DNA of 64,000 nucleotides, taken from assembly GCA_026874595.1 (NCBI GenBank), contig CM049310.1:53447058-53511057 (forward strand), given 5' to 3'. The number at the start of each line of letters is the position of its first letter. Positions within the stretch are counted from its first letter, which is position 1. This DNA is from Sipunculus nudus. Taxonomy: Eukaryota > Annelida > Sipuncula > Golfingiida > Sipunculidae. Positions 47,664 through 56,464 of the stretch are shown in pieces. The position numbers and the translations under genes are program-made. The notes under the pieces were generated by a model that was not told where the DNA came from, made no database searches, and saw only the letters and a list, made by a program, of their open reading frames with translations.

Positions 47664-48281
47664 ATGACTGACAAGTTCCACCACCCGTTCACCATGCTGG
47701 TGGCCGGCCCCACAGGGTCAGGGAAAACCCGTTGGGTGGGAAGGTTGTTGAAACACCTGAAGAAGATGGTCCAGCCCACCCCGAAACGGGTCTTGTGGTG
47801 TTACGGTGAATGGCAGCGGTTTTACAAACGCGTCAAAAACGTGACCTTCCACAAAGGCCTCCCAAAAAAACGTGTAAAACCCGGCACCTTGCTCATCTTG
47901 GACGATTTGATGCGGGAGCGCGGGGTGGAAACGGCCGATGTCTTTGAAAAAGGCAGTCACCACCACAAGGTGTCAGTGATCCTGATCGTGCAGAACCTGT
48001 TCCACCAGAAAAAAGACCAGAGGGACATTTCATTGAACTCCCACTACATCGTGCTTCTAAAGAACCCGCGGGACCAAGCACAAATCACCCACCTGGCCAA
48101 GCAGGTGTGCCCTGGGAACCCTAGGTTTTTGCAAGAGGCATACCGGGACGCGACGTCCCGCCCGCACGGGTACCTCTTGTTGGATTTCCGTCAGGAAACC
48201 CCAGAAGGGTTCCGGTTCAGGACGGATATTTTTCCAGGAGAGAAACACCACCTGTACAAACCCTTGAGAAAAACGGGGTGA
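47664..48281 (+). CDS. FtsK/HerA-type genome-packaging ATPase, copy 1
   Basis: A 205-aa ATPase of the Polinton/adintovirus packaging family, expected to pump DNA into the capsid. Walker A GPTGSGKT is at residues 15-22, Walker B LLILDD near residues 76-81 (with D80-D81), and a sensor-like LIVQNLF follows at about residue 112. The length is typical for the family. A TATA box lies 44 bp upstream and the start context is acceptable. The next gene starts 3 bp after the stop, implying a shared transcript. The product is identical to that of copy 2; one silent base differs in the Walker A region. Confidence 0.95.
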   Translation: MTDKFHHPFTMLVAGPTGSGKTRWVGRLLKHLKKMVQPTPKRVLWCYGEWQRFYKRVKNVTFHKGLPKKRVKPGTLLILDDLMRERGVETADVFEKGSHHHKVSVILIVQNLFHQKKDQRDISLNSHYIVLLKNPRDQAQITHLAKQVCPGNPRFLQEAYRDATSRPHGYLLLDFRQETPEGFRFRTDIFPGEKHHLYKPLRKTG

Positions 48282-48284
48282 ACA

Positions 48285-48452
48285 ATGGCGGGGCACTTAG
48301 TGGGGTTTGCATTTGGCTTACTCTGGAGCGTTTTGCGTAGCTTGATGCTCGCCATTTTCCCGTTTGCGGCTGCAAGAGGCGTCCGCGAAGTGGTGGAGTA
48401 CGCCAACCGCCACCACATGAACCTGATTTACAATTTGGCCCACCCCCACTGA
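48285..48452 (+). pseudogene. Truncated start of the Trp-rich protein gene
   Basis: The first 53 codons match the 821-aa gene that begins at 49,864. The frame then crosses the duplication junction and stops at 48,450. It is a by-product of the tandem duplication and would yield a 55-aa hydrophobic peptide at most. Confidence 0.9.
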
Positions 48453-49123
48453 TCGGTACCTTGAACGACCCTGCCAAAGAGGTGTTGGACGTGACCAACC
48501 TGGGAGAATGCGTGCTGCAGGTACAATGGCGTTACAACAACGAGGATTACCAGAAAGGTTCTACCAACAACGTGGTATACGCGGCATTGACGACGTGTTA
48601 CGGCAGGACAGAGCTGTACAAACACCTCGACACCGTGGACAGGGCCTGTGGGGTGGCGCACCCACCCCGCGTCCTGTATTATGACACGGACTCTTTGATC
48701 TTCACAGCGAGGCCAGGTCAAACGTGCCCCCTTACAGGCGATTTTCTCGGCGATTTGAAGGACGAGGTGAAAGACATGGGAGGCACGCACTTGACTAAGT
48801 TCGTCAGTGGCGGTCCGAAGAATTACGCGTTCGAAGGCCCCGGTGGCGTGGCTTGCCACAAAGCCCGGGGCTTCCGATTGACAGAAGCTGGAGGAGTGAC
48901 GTATCAGACCTTGCGTTCGATGGTGGTGAACTTCGTGGCCGGAGAAACAGAAACCCACCCGGTAGCGGTGCCCTTCCACGTCGTACGTTCCAGAGAAGGG
49001 GGAATCTGCAGCAAGAGTTACGACAAAACCTACGCCGTGGTGTACACGAAGCGTCGGTTTTGGCAGCCGGGGGACCCCGGTGACATCTGGTTCACATTCC
49101 CGTATGGTTACAGTTTGAATTGA
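48448..49123 (+). pseudogene. Orphan C-terminal PolB fragment
   Basis: The second copy of the PolB C-terminus retains motif C (YYDTDS) and everything after it. It lacks motifs A and B, the exonuclease domain and any start codon. It differs from copy 1 by one amino acid (Pro to Thr before CPLTGDF). It is not expected to be translated. Confidence 0.93.
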
Positions 49124-49198
49124 ATAAAATGTTGAAAAAAAAAAACTTCGGTGGCGTTGTTGTTCTGCGCGTGCGTGCGTGCGGTGTCGCCCGGCCCC

Positions 49199-49206
49199 TA
49201 TAAATA
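49199..49206 (+). promoter_or_regulatory. TATA box of ATPase copy 2
   Basis: TATAAATA, 44 bp before the ATG at 49,243, inside the duplicated unit. Confidence 0.75.
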
Positions 49207-49242
49207 TGGGGGAGCCTTCCCGGTTGGCCCCTGAAACAAGCC

Positions 49243-49860
49243 ATGACTGACAAGTTCCACCACCCGTTCACCATGCTGGTGGCCGGCCCCACGGGGTCAG
49301 GGAAAACCCGTTGGGTGGGAAGGTTGTTGAAACACCTGAAGAAGATGGTCCAGCCCACCCCGAAACGGGTCTTGTGGTGTTACGGTGAATGGCAGCGGTT
49401 TTACAAACGCGTCAAAAACGTGACCTTCCACAAAGGCCTCCCAAAAAAACGTGTAAAACCCGGCACCTTGCTCATCTTGGACGATTTGATGCGGGAGCGC
49501 GGGGTGGAAACGGCCGATGTCTTTGAAAAAGGCAGTCACCACCACAAGGTGTCAGTGATCCTGATCGTGCAGAACCTGTTCCACCAGAAAAAAGACCAGA
49601 GGGACATTTCATTGAACTCCCACTACATCGTGCTTCTAAAGAACCCGCGGGACCAAGCACAAATCACCCACCTGGCCAAGCAGGTGTGCCCTGGGAACCC
49701 TAGGTTTTTGCAAGAGGCATACCGGGACGCGACGTCCCGCCCGCACGGGTACCTCTTGTTGGATTTCCGTCAGGAAACCCCAGAAGGGTTCCGGTTCAGG
49801 ACGGATATTTTTCCAGGAGAGAAACACCACCTGTACAAACCCTTGAGAAAAACGGGGTGA
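49243..49860 (+). CDS. FtsK/HerA-type genome-packaging ATPase, copy 2
   Basis: A second intact 205-aa copy with the same Walker A (residues 15-22), Walker B and promoter as copy 1. This copy is followed by the complete downstream gene (ATG three bases after the stop), so it keeps the ancestral arrangement of the ATPase operon. If the duplication is real, the element carries two expressed ATPase genes. Confidence 0.95.
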   Translation: MTDKFHHPFTMLVAGPTGSGKTRWVGRLLKHLKKMVQPTPKRVLWCYGEWQRFYKRVKNVTFHKGLPKKRVKPGTLLILDDLMRERGVETADVFEKGSHHHKVSVILIVQNLFHQKKDQRDISLNSHYIVLLKNPRDQAQITHLAKQVCPGNPRFLQEAYRDATSRPHGYLLLDFRQETPEGFRFRTDIFPGEKHHLYKPLRKTG

Positions 49861-49863
49861 ACA

Positions 49864-52329
49864 ATGGCGGGGCACTTAGTGGGGTTTGCATTTGGCTTAC
49901 TCTGGAGCGTTTTGCGTAGCTTGATGCTCGCCATTTTCCCGTTTGCGGCTGCAAGAGGCGTCCGCGAAGTGGTGGAGTACGCCAACCGCCACCACATGAA
50001 CCTGATTTACAATTTGGCCCACCGGGGCAGGCACGCCATGGGCGTCCCTTTCAACGAAGAGGCCAACTACCGGTACTATTGGCCGCCCCCGGACACGTAC
50101 GTGTTCAGCCTGCACGACATCGTGCGGCACACCCCTGGGGAGTCCCTGAAAGGGAGGACCCGTGGCTTCCAGGGAGACGACGTGTCCCTGGGTCCGGAAG
50201 AAGCCAACAGGTTGGTGCTCTGGATGCGACAGCACGACCACTTGGCCGAACGTTGGGTCCACATGAACACATTGGTCTTGGTGCTGACGGCGTTCTGGTG
50301 GGATTTGTGGTGGCACGCGCAAAGAGAAGGGGACCCCCAGGACAAACTGACAGAAGGCCGGAAAGTAGGCCCCGAACTGGCGAAACGGCAATACCTGGAC
50401 TTCTACCACAAGTACAACCCCCGGGGGAAACTGTACCACCGGTACACGAAACACCGCAATGGGAAACATTGGATGCTGGTGGAAGTACCCTACCATTTTG
50501 GCATGACAAAAGAGTACGGGGGATTTTTCCGGGGGCACCCCGTGCCCGTGTACACGTCGGACCCCAGCGTCACGCCCAAAACCAGGACCACACCCACCGG
50601 GTTCGAAGTGGGTTCTGTCAGCCAGGACGAAATGACGTGGTGGGAAGAGAGGGGATTAGGACAGGACCATGGGATGGCCACAGGAGGCAAGATACGAAAC
50701 ATCAAGACCCCACGGGATATACACAGCTTTGTCACCATTGAAGAAGCCGAGGCCATGCAACCGTTAAACAACGCGACGGAATGGCTGCGCCCGGTGCCGG
50801 GGGTGTGGGATTCAAAAAAGAAAAAGTTCACGTGGTACGGTTGGGAACACCGGCGGCAAGGTGTGTGGATTGAATACAAACCCCCAGAACGTACGGGCAA
50901 AAGGGAATGGTACGGGCCGATGATGGGTACCAAACCCGTGTTGCTTTGGTCGCAGTCTTTTGACGACCTCGACCGGGCCCTGCAAGAAACCCAGTCACTC
51001 TTGCTCAAGACGGCTGAAGGGATGTGGGAAGGCATTTGGGAAACCCTCAACGGGCCGGACGCCCCCGGGTGGGAAAAAGAGAACGAAGGGGCCCCTTTCG
51101 GCGGGCTCATGCCAGAAGGGTACACCACACAAATGGAACTGCCTTTCCCGCACCGTCTCCACCCCCCGCACCTCAGGGCCCGCCTCATCGACATCCGCAA
51201 ACGCTTTTACTTGGACGCAAACATGTTCCACCAGGAGGGAAAACCGGACCGGCCTTTACCGAAGACCATCAAGTATTTCCGCGCCCTGGGCGGGTACCTG
51301 GACCACGCCATGTGGGCAATTTCCCCGTGGCCGGGACCCAAACCGAAAAACGCCGTTGCTCTGGCAGCCGAAGTGACGGAGGTGAACGTGGACAGTGAAG
51401 AAAAGCTCCGGTTGAAAGGTATCGTTCACCTGGCGTTCAGAGGGGCAATGAACGTGTTCGTGCACGAGGGGTGGGGGGACAGGACAGGCCCATCCCCTCC
51501 CAAAAGCAGGCGCCGGCGCACCACGGAAAACACACCCCCTCCAAGGGGCCCACCTTACCCGGAAATCAAAATAAGCTCAGCGGACCTGGTGTATAAAGTC
51601 TTTAGTACACCCATTAAACTGGACGACCTGACGGAAGCCCTGGGCGCCCCGTTGTGGCGCGGCCGCGGGGAAATCGTGGCGGCCAAGTTGGCGGTTACCC
51701 GGTTGAACAATATGTTCAGGAAATTTTCCTTTGGGGACGCCGAAGGGGAAGGGTATTGGCCACAGCAGTATGCCCTTTTCAACGAGTGGATCGAAGACTT
51801 GTGGGAGTACGAAGGGGAGATGTACGGGTGCGCGGGGCACCCTCCCCCGGGGTTCTGGGACAGGGAATGGGAACGAAAAGCGGCCGCCCGGGTGGTCCGG
51901 GGATGCCCGAAGGAGCAAGAAAAACTCCCCCCACCCCCACCCCCACCCCCACCCCAACCGACGACTAAACAGCAGCGGGAATTCGAAGAACAGTTCAAAC
52001 CCATCATGGACGAACAGCGGGCGGAGAAAGAAGCAGAGGAATTGAGACGGTCAGAACTGGCGGCGGAAAAGAAAGAAGCCGAGGAAAAACGCAAACTGGC
52101 GAAACTTCTTTTCGGCCGGGTGGAAATGGGGGATGCCCTGGCCTACTGGCCTTCCGTCCCATGGCATGGCCCTCCCCCAGGGTACCCCCCACCCCATCGG
52201 GAGCCCGTGGATACCCCGGACGCGGAAGCCCCTTCCACGGACCCCTCCGGGGAAACAGAGGCCGAACGGAAACAGAGGCAAGCGGAGGAAGCCGCGTACT
52301 GGGCCCAGAAATACACCGTGGGGGTATAA
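49864..52329 (+). CDS. Large Trp-rich protein with N-terminal membrane segment
   Basis: An 821-aa protein of unknown function. The ATG lies 3 bp after the ATPase stop and no TATA box is close, so the two are probably on one transcript. Residues 3-30 are hydrophobic (GFAFGLLWSVLRSLMLAIF), a likely membrane anchor. A second hydrophobic, Trp-rich stretch (LVLVLTAFWWDLWWH) lies near residues 137-151. Trp and Tyr are unusually frequent throughout. An Arg-rich patch (SRRRRTTE) lies near residue 545, a run of ten prolines near residue 690, then a highly charged Glu/Lys/Arg coiled-coil-like segment, then a Pro-rich end. The stop codon TAA is part of the next TATA box. I recognise no family; its position and size suggest a virion or membrane-remodelling component, which is only an inference. 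Confidence 0.85.
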   Translation: MAGHLVGFAFGLLWSVLRSLMLAIFPFAAARGVREVVEYANRHHMNLIYNLAHRGRHAMGVPFNEEANYRYYWPPPDTYVFSLHDIVRHTPGESLKGRTRGFQGDDVSLGPEEANRLVLWMRQHDHLAERWVHMNTLVLVLTAFWWDLWWHAQREGDPQDKLTEGRKVGPELAKRQYLDFYHKYNPRGKLYHRYTKHRNGKHWMLVEVPYHFGMTKEYGGFFRGHPVPVYTSDPSVTPKTRTTPTGFEVGSVSQDEMTWWEERGLGQDHGMATGGKIRNIKTPRDIHSFVTIEEAEAMQPLNNATEWLRPVPGVWDSKKKKFTWYGWEHRRQGVWIEYKPPERTGKREWYGPMMGTKPVLLWSQSFDDLDRALQETQSLLLKTAEGMWEGIWETLNGPDAPGWEKENEGAPFGGLMPEGYTTQMELPFPHRLHPPHLRARLIDIRKRFYLDANMFHQEGKPDRPLPKTIKYFRALGGYLDHAMWAISPWPGPKPKNAVALAAEVTEVNVDSEEKLRLKGIVHLAFRGAMNVFVHEGWGDRTGPSPPKSRRRRTTENTPPPRGPPYPEIKISSADLVYKVFSTPIKLDDLTEALGAPLWRGRGEIVAAKLAVTRLNNMFRKFSFGDAEGEGYWPQQYALFNEWIEDLWEYEGEMYGCAGHPPPGFWDREWERKAAARVVRGCPKEQEKLPPPPPPPPPQPTTKQQREFEEQFKPIMDEQRAEKEAEELRRSELAAEKKEAEEKRKLAKLLFGRVEMGDALAYWPSVPWHGPPPGYPPPHREPVDTPDAEAPSTDPSGETEAERKQRQAEEAAYWAQKYTVGV

Positions 52330-52332
52330 ATA
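52325..52332 (+). promoter_or_regulatory. TATA box overlapping the previous stop codon
   Basis: TATAAATA, 63 bp before the ATG at 52,388. Its TAA is the stop codon of the 821-aa gene. Confidence 0.75.
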
Positions 52333-52387
52333 GGAGGGAGGGAACGTGGGGGAGGCCACCCTGGCGTGGACGGGCACTTAGCTCACC

Positions 52388-54625
52388 ATGGCGGCTATAG
52401 AAGACATCGAAGCGGTCCGAGCGGGCATGGCGGATGCGGACGAAGTGGCGATCGCCATGGAGGACGCAGACATGGCGGCCACAGAAGAACAGGCAGGAAA
52501 GTTGGAAGAATTAAACGACCCCCAGATGGAAGACGTGGTCCGGGGCACAGCAGAGCAGGAAGCCGTGCAATCTGGAGGTGGGCGTATGCTCGGAAAATGG
52601 GGGAGAATTCGGTACAAGGCCGGGCGGGGGTCGTGGTGGGAAGGCGAAGGGACGGGGGCACAGAAAGCCCGCGCAAAGTTTCAAAAGTGGGTTTCCAAAC
52701 GGGCCCGGCCAACCACCTACGGAGGAGCTGAAGGCAAACAGGTGTGGCGGGTGGAGGAAATATCTGCGGGGGAACCGACCCGGGGGCCTGCCATGCGGTA
52801 CTCGACCGAGGACGCGGCGTACACCGACGAGCACGGGATGAGCGTCACGTCCGGGGGCTCAGAACTGACCCCGGTGACCCGCCCGCAGCAGACGAGTTCT
52901 TTGCTGTACGAAAACCCTGTGTTTGAAGAAACAGCCGAGGAGATGGAAGCGCGGGCCCCAAAACGGGAACTGCTCCGCGAGCAGACGGCGAGGAATTTCG
53001 AGGAATGGTGGGAAGCAACGTCCCCGCCCAGTGGCAATTTCATCCTTGATTCCGAGATCGAAATGACGGTCAACCCTAAAGGGGGGCTCCGCCCGGAAAC
53101 ACTCACCAGCACCCCGGTCAGTGGGGGGACAACAGACACATTGATAGAGCTGGACAGCAGGTTGGGGGTCAGCAGGTGGGCGGCGTCAGAGGCGGCCAAG
53201 ATTGTCGAAGAGACGTCTTTTATTGAGCGGGCCCCTGCTTCGGTAACGCGGGTGGCTGACGCAGAGGCCTGGGCCGCGTGGCAGGAAACGTCCCGGGCCA
53301 TCGACCAGATGCTGGACGACGAAAGTGTGGAAGAGTTCTCGATCGACAACGCCCGTGAAACAGACCCGTTGCTTGACGACGAGAGCATCGAAGAGTTTTC
53401 CATCGACGACGCTTTGGAAGGGACGGGAAGGAACAGGCACGGGTGGTTGCGCAACGCAGGCAGGAGGGCCCTGAGAGCGGTGGGCAAAGCGGCGCTGAAG
53501 GCCATACCGGCCCGCGTGCAGGCCGCCGTACGGATGACGGGGGTCGCTACCGCCACCAAAGCCGTGGCGATGCTTGGGCTGGGGACGACGTTGAGCTCAG
53601 CGTTTGGGATCACCTGCAACGAGATAACCAAATGGTTCAAGTGGTTGTCGAAGAAAGCCGACGAACATTTCAAAATGCTGCTGCGGAAACACAAACTAGC
53701 GGTGAAGGACAAGGTGGACAACCTGTGCAAAGCCACAGGGTTGGAAGAATACTGCAGCGAAGCTAAAAAGTTTTTGACGGACATGTTCGCGGGGCGTGAG
53801 AAAAACACCCCCACGGGGGAAATCCCTTTCTTTTCGTCAAGTTTCGCAAAGACCATCAGCCAGAAAGGATTGAAACTGTTCTTGGAAAAACAGAAGAAAC
53901 GGTTGGGAGGAAAATTCCACTTGCCCACCGCCCTGAAACTGTACTTTGGGGAACGGGCTTCGGATTTTTTGGAATCCTACATGCGGGAAATAGGGCTGAA
54001 AGGGTTCCGAGTGGCAGAGCAGGAACAGTACAAGAAATTTCTGCGTGACCCAGACCACGAAATGCCGTTCACGTATACAGAGATCGCCCACGCGTTTGTG
54101 GACAGGGAAAACGTGCTCGCGCATGCGGCAAAAGAAGAATTTATGAAAAACCACCCCCTCTTCCCTAAAAAGGAGGGCCCACGGTCAAGCGATCGGGGGC
54201 TGCGGGAAAAAATACAACGGATGGAAAAGGAAGGGAGAGCGAGAGAACAAAAGCTTGAAAAAGAAGAAAAGGCCCTGGCGGAGGCGAGGGAGCGTTGGCG
54301 GCAGGCCTCGGGGAAACGGGGCAGGGAAGGGGAGGAGGAGGAGGACAGGCCCCCGCAGAAAAAAACTTCTCCGGCCGGGGAGAAGAAAACGAAGAAACCC
54401 CCGGCAAAGAAACCGCCCACCGCGGGCCCCTTGAAAAAGAAGAAACCCCCAGGGAAGAAACAGCCCACCGGCGGCCCTGCCAAAAAGAAGACACGGCCTA
54501 AGAAAAAACCGGGCGCCGCCACCCACAAGAAGAAAAAGAACAAGAAGGCGAAGAAAACACAAGGGGCTATAAAAAGGCCGCAGGGCTGGAAACAAGGGTA
54601 TTGGGAATACACGGTCGGGCAGTGA
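52388..54625 (+). CDS. Putative core protein with histone-H1-like tail
   Basis: A 745-aa protein. The N-terminal half is acidic and looks disordered; a motif DDES(V/I)EEFSIDN/DA occurs twice near residues 312-340. A hydrophobic Ala/Gly/Val-rich segment near 375-405 (ending MLGLGTTLSSAFG) could be a membrane or fusion-like stretch, and MLGL-G at 395-399 fits the adenain cleavage consensus (M/I/L)-x-G-x-G. A helical charged region follows. The last 90 residues are almost entirely Lys, Pro, Ala and Gly with repeats such as KKPPGKKQPTGGP, resembling histone H1 and able to bind DNA. I infer a DNA-binding virion core role; the family was not recognised. A TATA box for the next gene lies inside its final codons. 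Confidence 0.85.
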   Translation: MAAIEDIEAVRAGMADADEVAIAMEDADMAATEEQAGKLEELNDPQMEDVVRGTAEQEAVQSGGGRMLGKWGRIRYKAGRGSWWEGEGTGAQKARAKFQKWVSKRARPTTYGGAEGKQVWRVEEISAGEPTRGPAMRYSTEDAAYTDEHGMSVTSGGSELTPVTRPQQTSSLLYENPVFEETAEEMEARAPKRELLREQTARNFEEWWEATSPPSGNFILDSEIEMTVNPKGGLRPETLTSTPVSGGTTDTLIELDSRLGVSRWAASEAAKIVEETSFIERAPASVTRVADAEAWAAWQETSRAIDQMLDDESVEEFSIDNARETDPLLDDESIEEFSIDDALEGTGRNRHGWLRNAGRRALRAVGKAALKAIPARVQAAVRMTGVATATKAVAMLGLGTTLSSAFGITCNEITKWFKWLSKKADEHFKMLLRKHKLAVKDKVDNLCKATGLEEYCSEAKKFLTDMFAGREKNTPTGEIPFFSSSFAKTISQKGLKLFLEKQKKRLGGKFHLPTALKLYFGERASDFLESYMREIGLKGFRVAEQEQYKKFLRDPDHEMPFTYTEIAHAFVDRENVLAHAAKEEFMKNHPLFPKKEGPRSSDRGLREKIQRMEKEGRAREQKLEKEEKALAEARERWRQASGKRGREGEEEEDRPPQKKTSPAGEKKTKKPPAKKPPTAGPLKKKKPPGKKQPTGGPAKKKTRPKKKPGAATHKKKKNKKAKKTQGAIKRPQGWKQGYWEYTVGQ
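54568..54575 (+). promoter_or_regulatory. TATA box inside the preceding gene
   Basis: TATAAAAA, 60 bp before the ATG at 54,628 and within the last 20 codons of the core-like gene. Confidence 0.75.
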
Positions 54626-54627
54626 AT

Positions 54628-55803
54628 ATGGAAGAAAACCACTGCATCGTAAAAGCGCAGTTCCACCCGACCAAAAACTGGTTCGTGTCGACGTTGCCAT
54701 CGCCTTTGTACAATTCGGCTGAAAACTGGGAAGTCGCATGCGACCACCTGATCCACCCCGAACTCGCCCACGTTTGCGTGCCAGGGGGGAGTTTCATCGA
54801 AGCGTTCCTGTGGGACACGAGCGAGAAGGAACTCGAGATGAGCAACGTGTTGGTGAAAAAATTCGAGGCCGTCCCTTTCATGCTGAACCCCGGGCGCAAG
54901 TTGCATATGTCCAAACCCATCCGGCACGCGCAGCAAAAGAAAACAGTGCGTTACACTTTTCCGAAAAAATGCCACCAGTACACCCTGGAGGAGTTCACCA
55001 GCGAACTGAACCACATCATTTGGTGGTTGTTTTCCCGTTGCGATTCGGAGTACGATTTCAAAACGCTGTCGGGGTTTGGCAAGACCTGGTTGTGCGAATG
55101 CGTGTCGGTGGAAGAAAAAGGGGTGACCAAACTGGAAGTGCGGTTTAAAAACCTCGACCGGAAAAAGGGGGTCACAGGGTTGTTACCGGGGTTGTTCTTG
55201 AGCAAGGGGCTGATGCGGTATTTTTCCCTGGACACGAACACGGTCTTGCTTTTCATGACGAACTGTTTGACGGCGGAGCAGCTGGAACCGTTGGCCCAGG
55301 GCATCCCCTTCGGGAAAGAGGACACGTACGAGTTCCTCGGGAGCGTCCAGGCGCGGGCGGTGCAGGCCCCGAACGTCGTGGACGTCACGTACAAGTTCCC
55401 GTTCCACCAGCCAGAAGCAGACAAAGTGTTTTTGTTGAAAACGGACCTGACCACCCCGGACCCCAACTTGACGGACATGCCTTCCAAGGACATGCACACG
55501 TTGCTTTTTTGGGAATCAGGCCTAAACGGCACGCGGGAAGTGAAACCGACCAACCTGAAATTTTTCCGGGTCTACCCGGCGTTCCAGCACCACACCGTCC
55601 GGTTCCAGGTCACGAACCTCGATTCGGACGAAATCTTGTTGAAACCGGGGATCTTGGTGATCGGGCTTGTCTTCAGGTACAACCCCGCCAAGAAACAAAG
55701 CATCTTTGAGACGCCCGTCAACTATTTGGCGGACTGGGGCGAAGACGCGGACTGGAACGACATGGTGACCGAAAAACACCGGGCCTTGTACCGATGGTTC
55801 TGA
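54628..55803 (+). CDS. Candidate minor capsid (penton-like) protein
   Basis: A 391-aa protein from the first ATG after the TATA box (54,628); upstream in-frame codons lack an ATG. The N-terminus (TLPSPLYNSAENWEVACDHL) and C-terminus (VRFQVTNLDSDEILLKPG, then VIGLVFRY) follow a layout I associate with a roughly 400-aa protein widespread in metazoan Polintons: an LPS-x(n)-W-E-V-(A/G)-L-like start and a beta-strand end of the type VTLHF. That family is thought to be structural; whether it is the penton is uncertain. The middle contains a Phe/Trp-rich helix (LNHIIWWLFSRCDSEYDF). A 144-aa relative lies at 62,583. Confidence 0.8.
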   Translation: MEENHCIVKAQFHPTKNWFVSTLPSPLYNSAENWEVACDHLIHPELAHVCVPGGSFIEAFLWDTSEKELEMSNVLVKKFEAVPFMLNPGRKLHMSKPIRHAQQKKTVRYTFPKKCHQYTLEEFTSELNHIIWWLFSRCDSEYDFKTLSGFGKTWLCECVSVEEKGVTKLEVRFKNLDRKKGVTGLLPGLFLSKGLMRYFSLDTNTVLLFMTNCLTAEQLEPLAQGIPFGKEDTYEFLGSVQARAVQAPNVVDVTYKFPFHQPEADKVFLLKTDLTTPDPNLTDMPSKDMHTLLFWESGLNGTREVKPTNLKFFRVYPAFQHHTVRFQVTNLDSDEILLKPGILVIGLVFRYNPAKKQSIFETPVNYLADWGEDADWNDMVTEKHRALYRWF

Positions 55804-55809
55804 AAAGGG

Positions 55810-55817
55810 TATAAAAG
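55810..55817 (+). promoter_or_regulatory. TATA box
   Basis: TATAAAAG, 56 bp before the ATG at 55,866. A (CA)n leader precedes the start codon. Confidence 0.8.
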
Positions 55818-55865
55818 GGGGGGGAGGAAGGACAGGCCCTGTACACACACACACACACGGCAGGC

Positions 55866-56414
55866 ATGGACCTCCTGGTGAAAGCACGCAAGTACGCTCC
55901 CCTCTACGAAGAAATCGCGGGCGGGGGAAAAGTCCTGAAGAAAAGCGTGGGGCAAGGGGCGGTCAATTTCGCCTCGAACCTCGTGTACAACTGGATGCAC
56001 GGCCACGTGCCAGTCAACGCGGCGGTCCGGAAAAAATACGGGGCGAAAACCTTCACCCGCCCACAATCCTCGTACACGCAAAGAAAAAAACATTTGCTTT
56101 CCCGGGACGGGAAAGAAATTTCTTCGGTGCTCGCCCGGGAGTTATGGAAAAAGTGGTGTACCCCACCGTCGACAGCAGCAGCAGCAGCAGCAGTGACGGC
56201 GAAAGCCTCCCGGAAGACCCCGCCGAAAAACCCCCGAGCTCTCCCACCCAGAAACGGGCTGAAAGCCAGACGGTCAAAGAAACCCGGAGGGCATCCCGCC
56301 AGGAAGGCCCCCGCCCCCGCCGGGAGGGCCCCCGCCCCCGTCAGGGGGGCCCCCGCCGCGGCGCCGGCGGCGCGGCCGCTGCTGCCGCCGCCGGAATCCC
56401 CGGAGCAGGTGTGA
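55866..56414 (+). CDS. Small basic virion-like protein
   Basis: A 182-aa protein. Residues 17-21 (IAGG-G) fit both forms of the adenovirus-protease cleavage consensus, near the N-terminus as in adenovirus pVI. The central part is mixed and the last 80 residues are Lys/Arg/Pro/Ala-rich (KASRKTPPKNP, then Ala-Pro repeats), suggesting nucleic-acid binding. It has its own TATA box. The integrase gene follows 50 bp later without a TATA box and may share this transcript. The pVI-like assignment is an inference from motif and position. Confidence 0.75.
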   Translation: MDLLVKARKYAPLYEEIAGGGKVLKKSVGQGAVNFASNLVYNWMHGHVPVNAAVRKKYGAKTFTRPQSSYTQRKKHLLSRDGKEISSVLARELWKKWCTPPSTAAAAAAVTAKASRKTPPKNPRALPPRNGLKARRSKKPGGHPARKAPAPAGRAPAPVRGAPAAAPAARPLLPPPESPEQV

Positions 56415-56464
56415 CGAGGCGACGGGTGCAGTACCACGTCGTCTTTTCCGGGAAACACTGACCG

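Larger units (their letters stand above)
46869..50023. repeat. 1,576-bp near-identical tandem duplication
   Basis: 46,869-48,444 and 48,448-50,023 are direct copies offset by 1,579 bp, joined by a 3-bp filler (CCC). By eye only three substitutions differ (46,962, 47,143, 47,714 versus their partners). The unit holds the PolB C-terminus, the whole ATPase gene with its promoter, and the first 53 codons of the next gene. It is either a very recent duplication or an assembly error. Confidence 0.95.

Noticed and set aside
52717-53928. 403-codon minus-strand frame opposite the core-like gene
   Set aside because: Antisense shadow; Ser-rich composition mirrors the acidic/Ala codons of the plus-strand gene.
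53977-55014. 345-codon minus-strand frame opposite the Lys/Pro-rich tail
   Set aside because: Phe/Gly/Pro-rich translation is the complement of the Lys/Pro repeats; it crosses two genes with their own promoters.
56407-56461. Possible splice donor (CAG|GTGTGA) at the end of the 182-aa gene leading to a short basic frame
   Set aside because: No matching acceptor was found and all other genes of the element look intronless.
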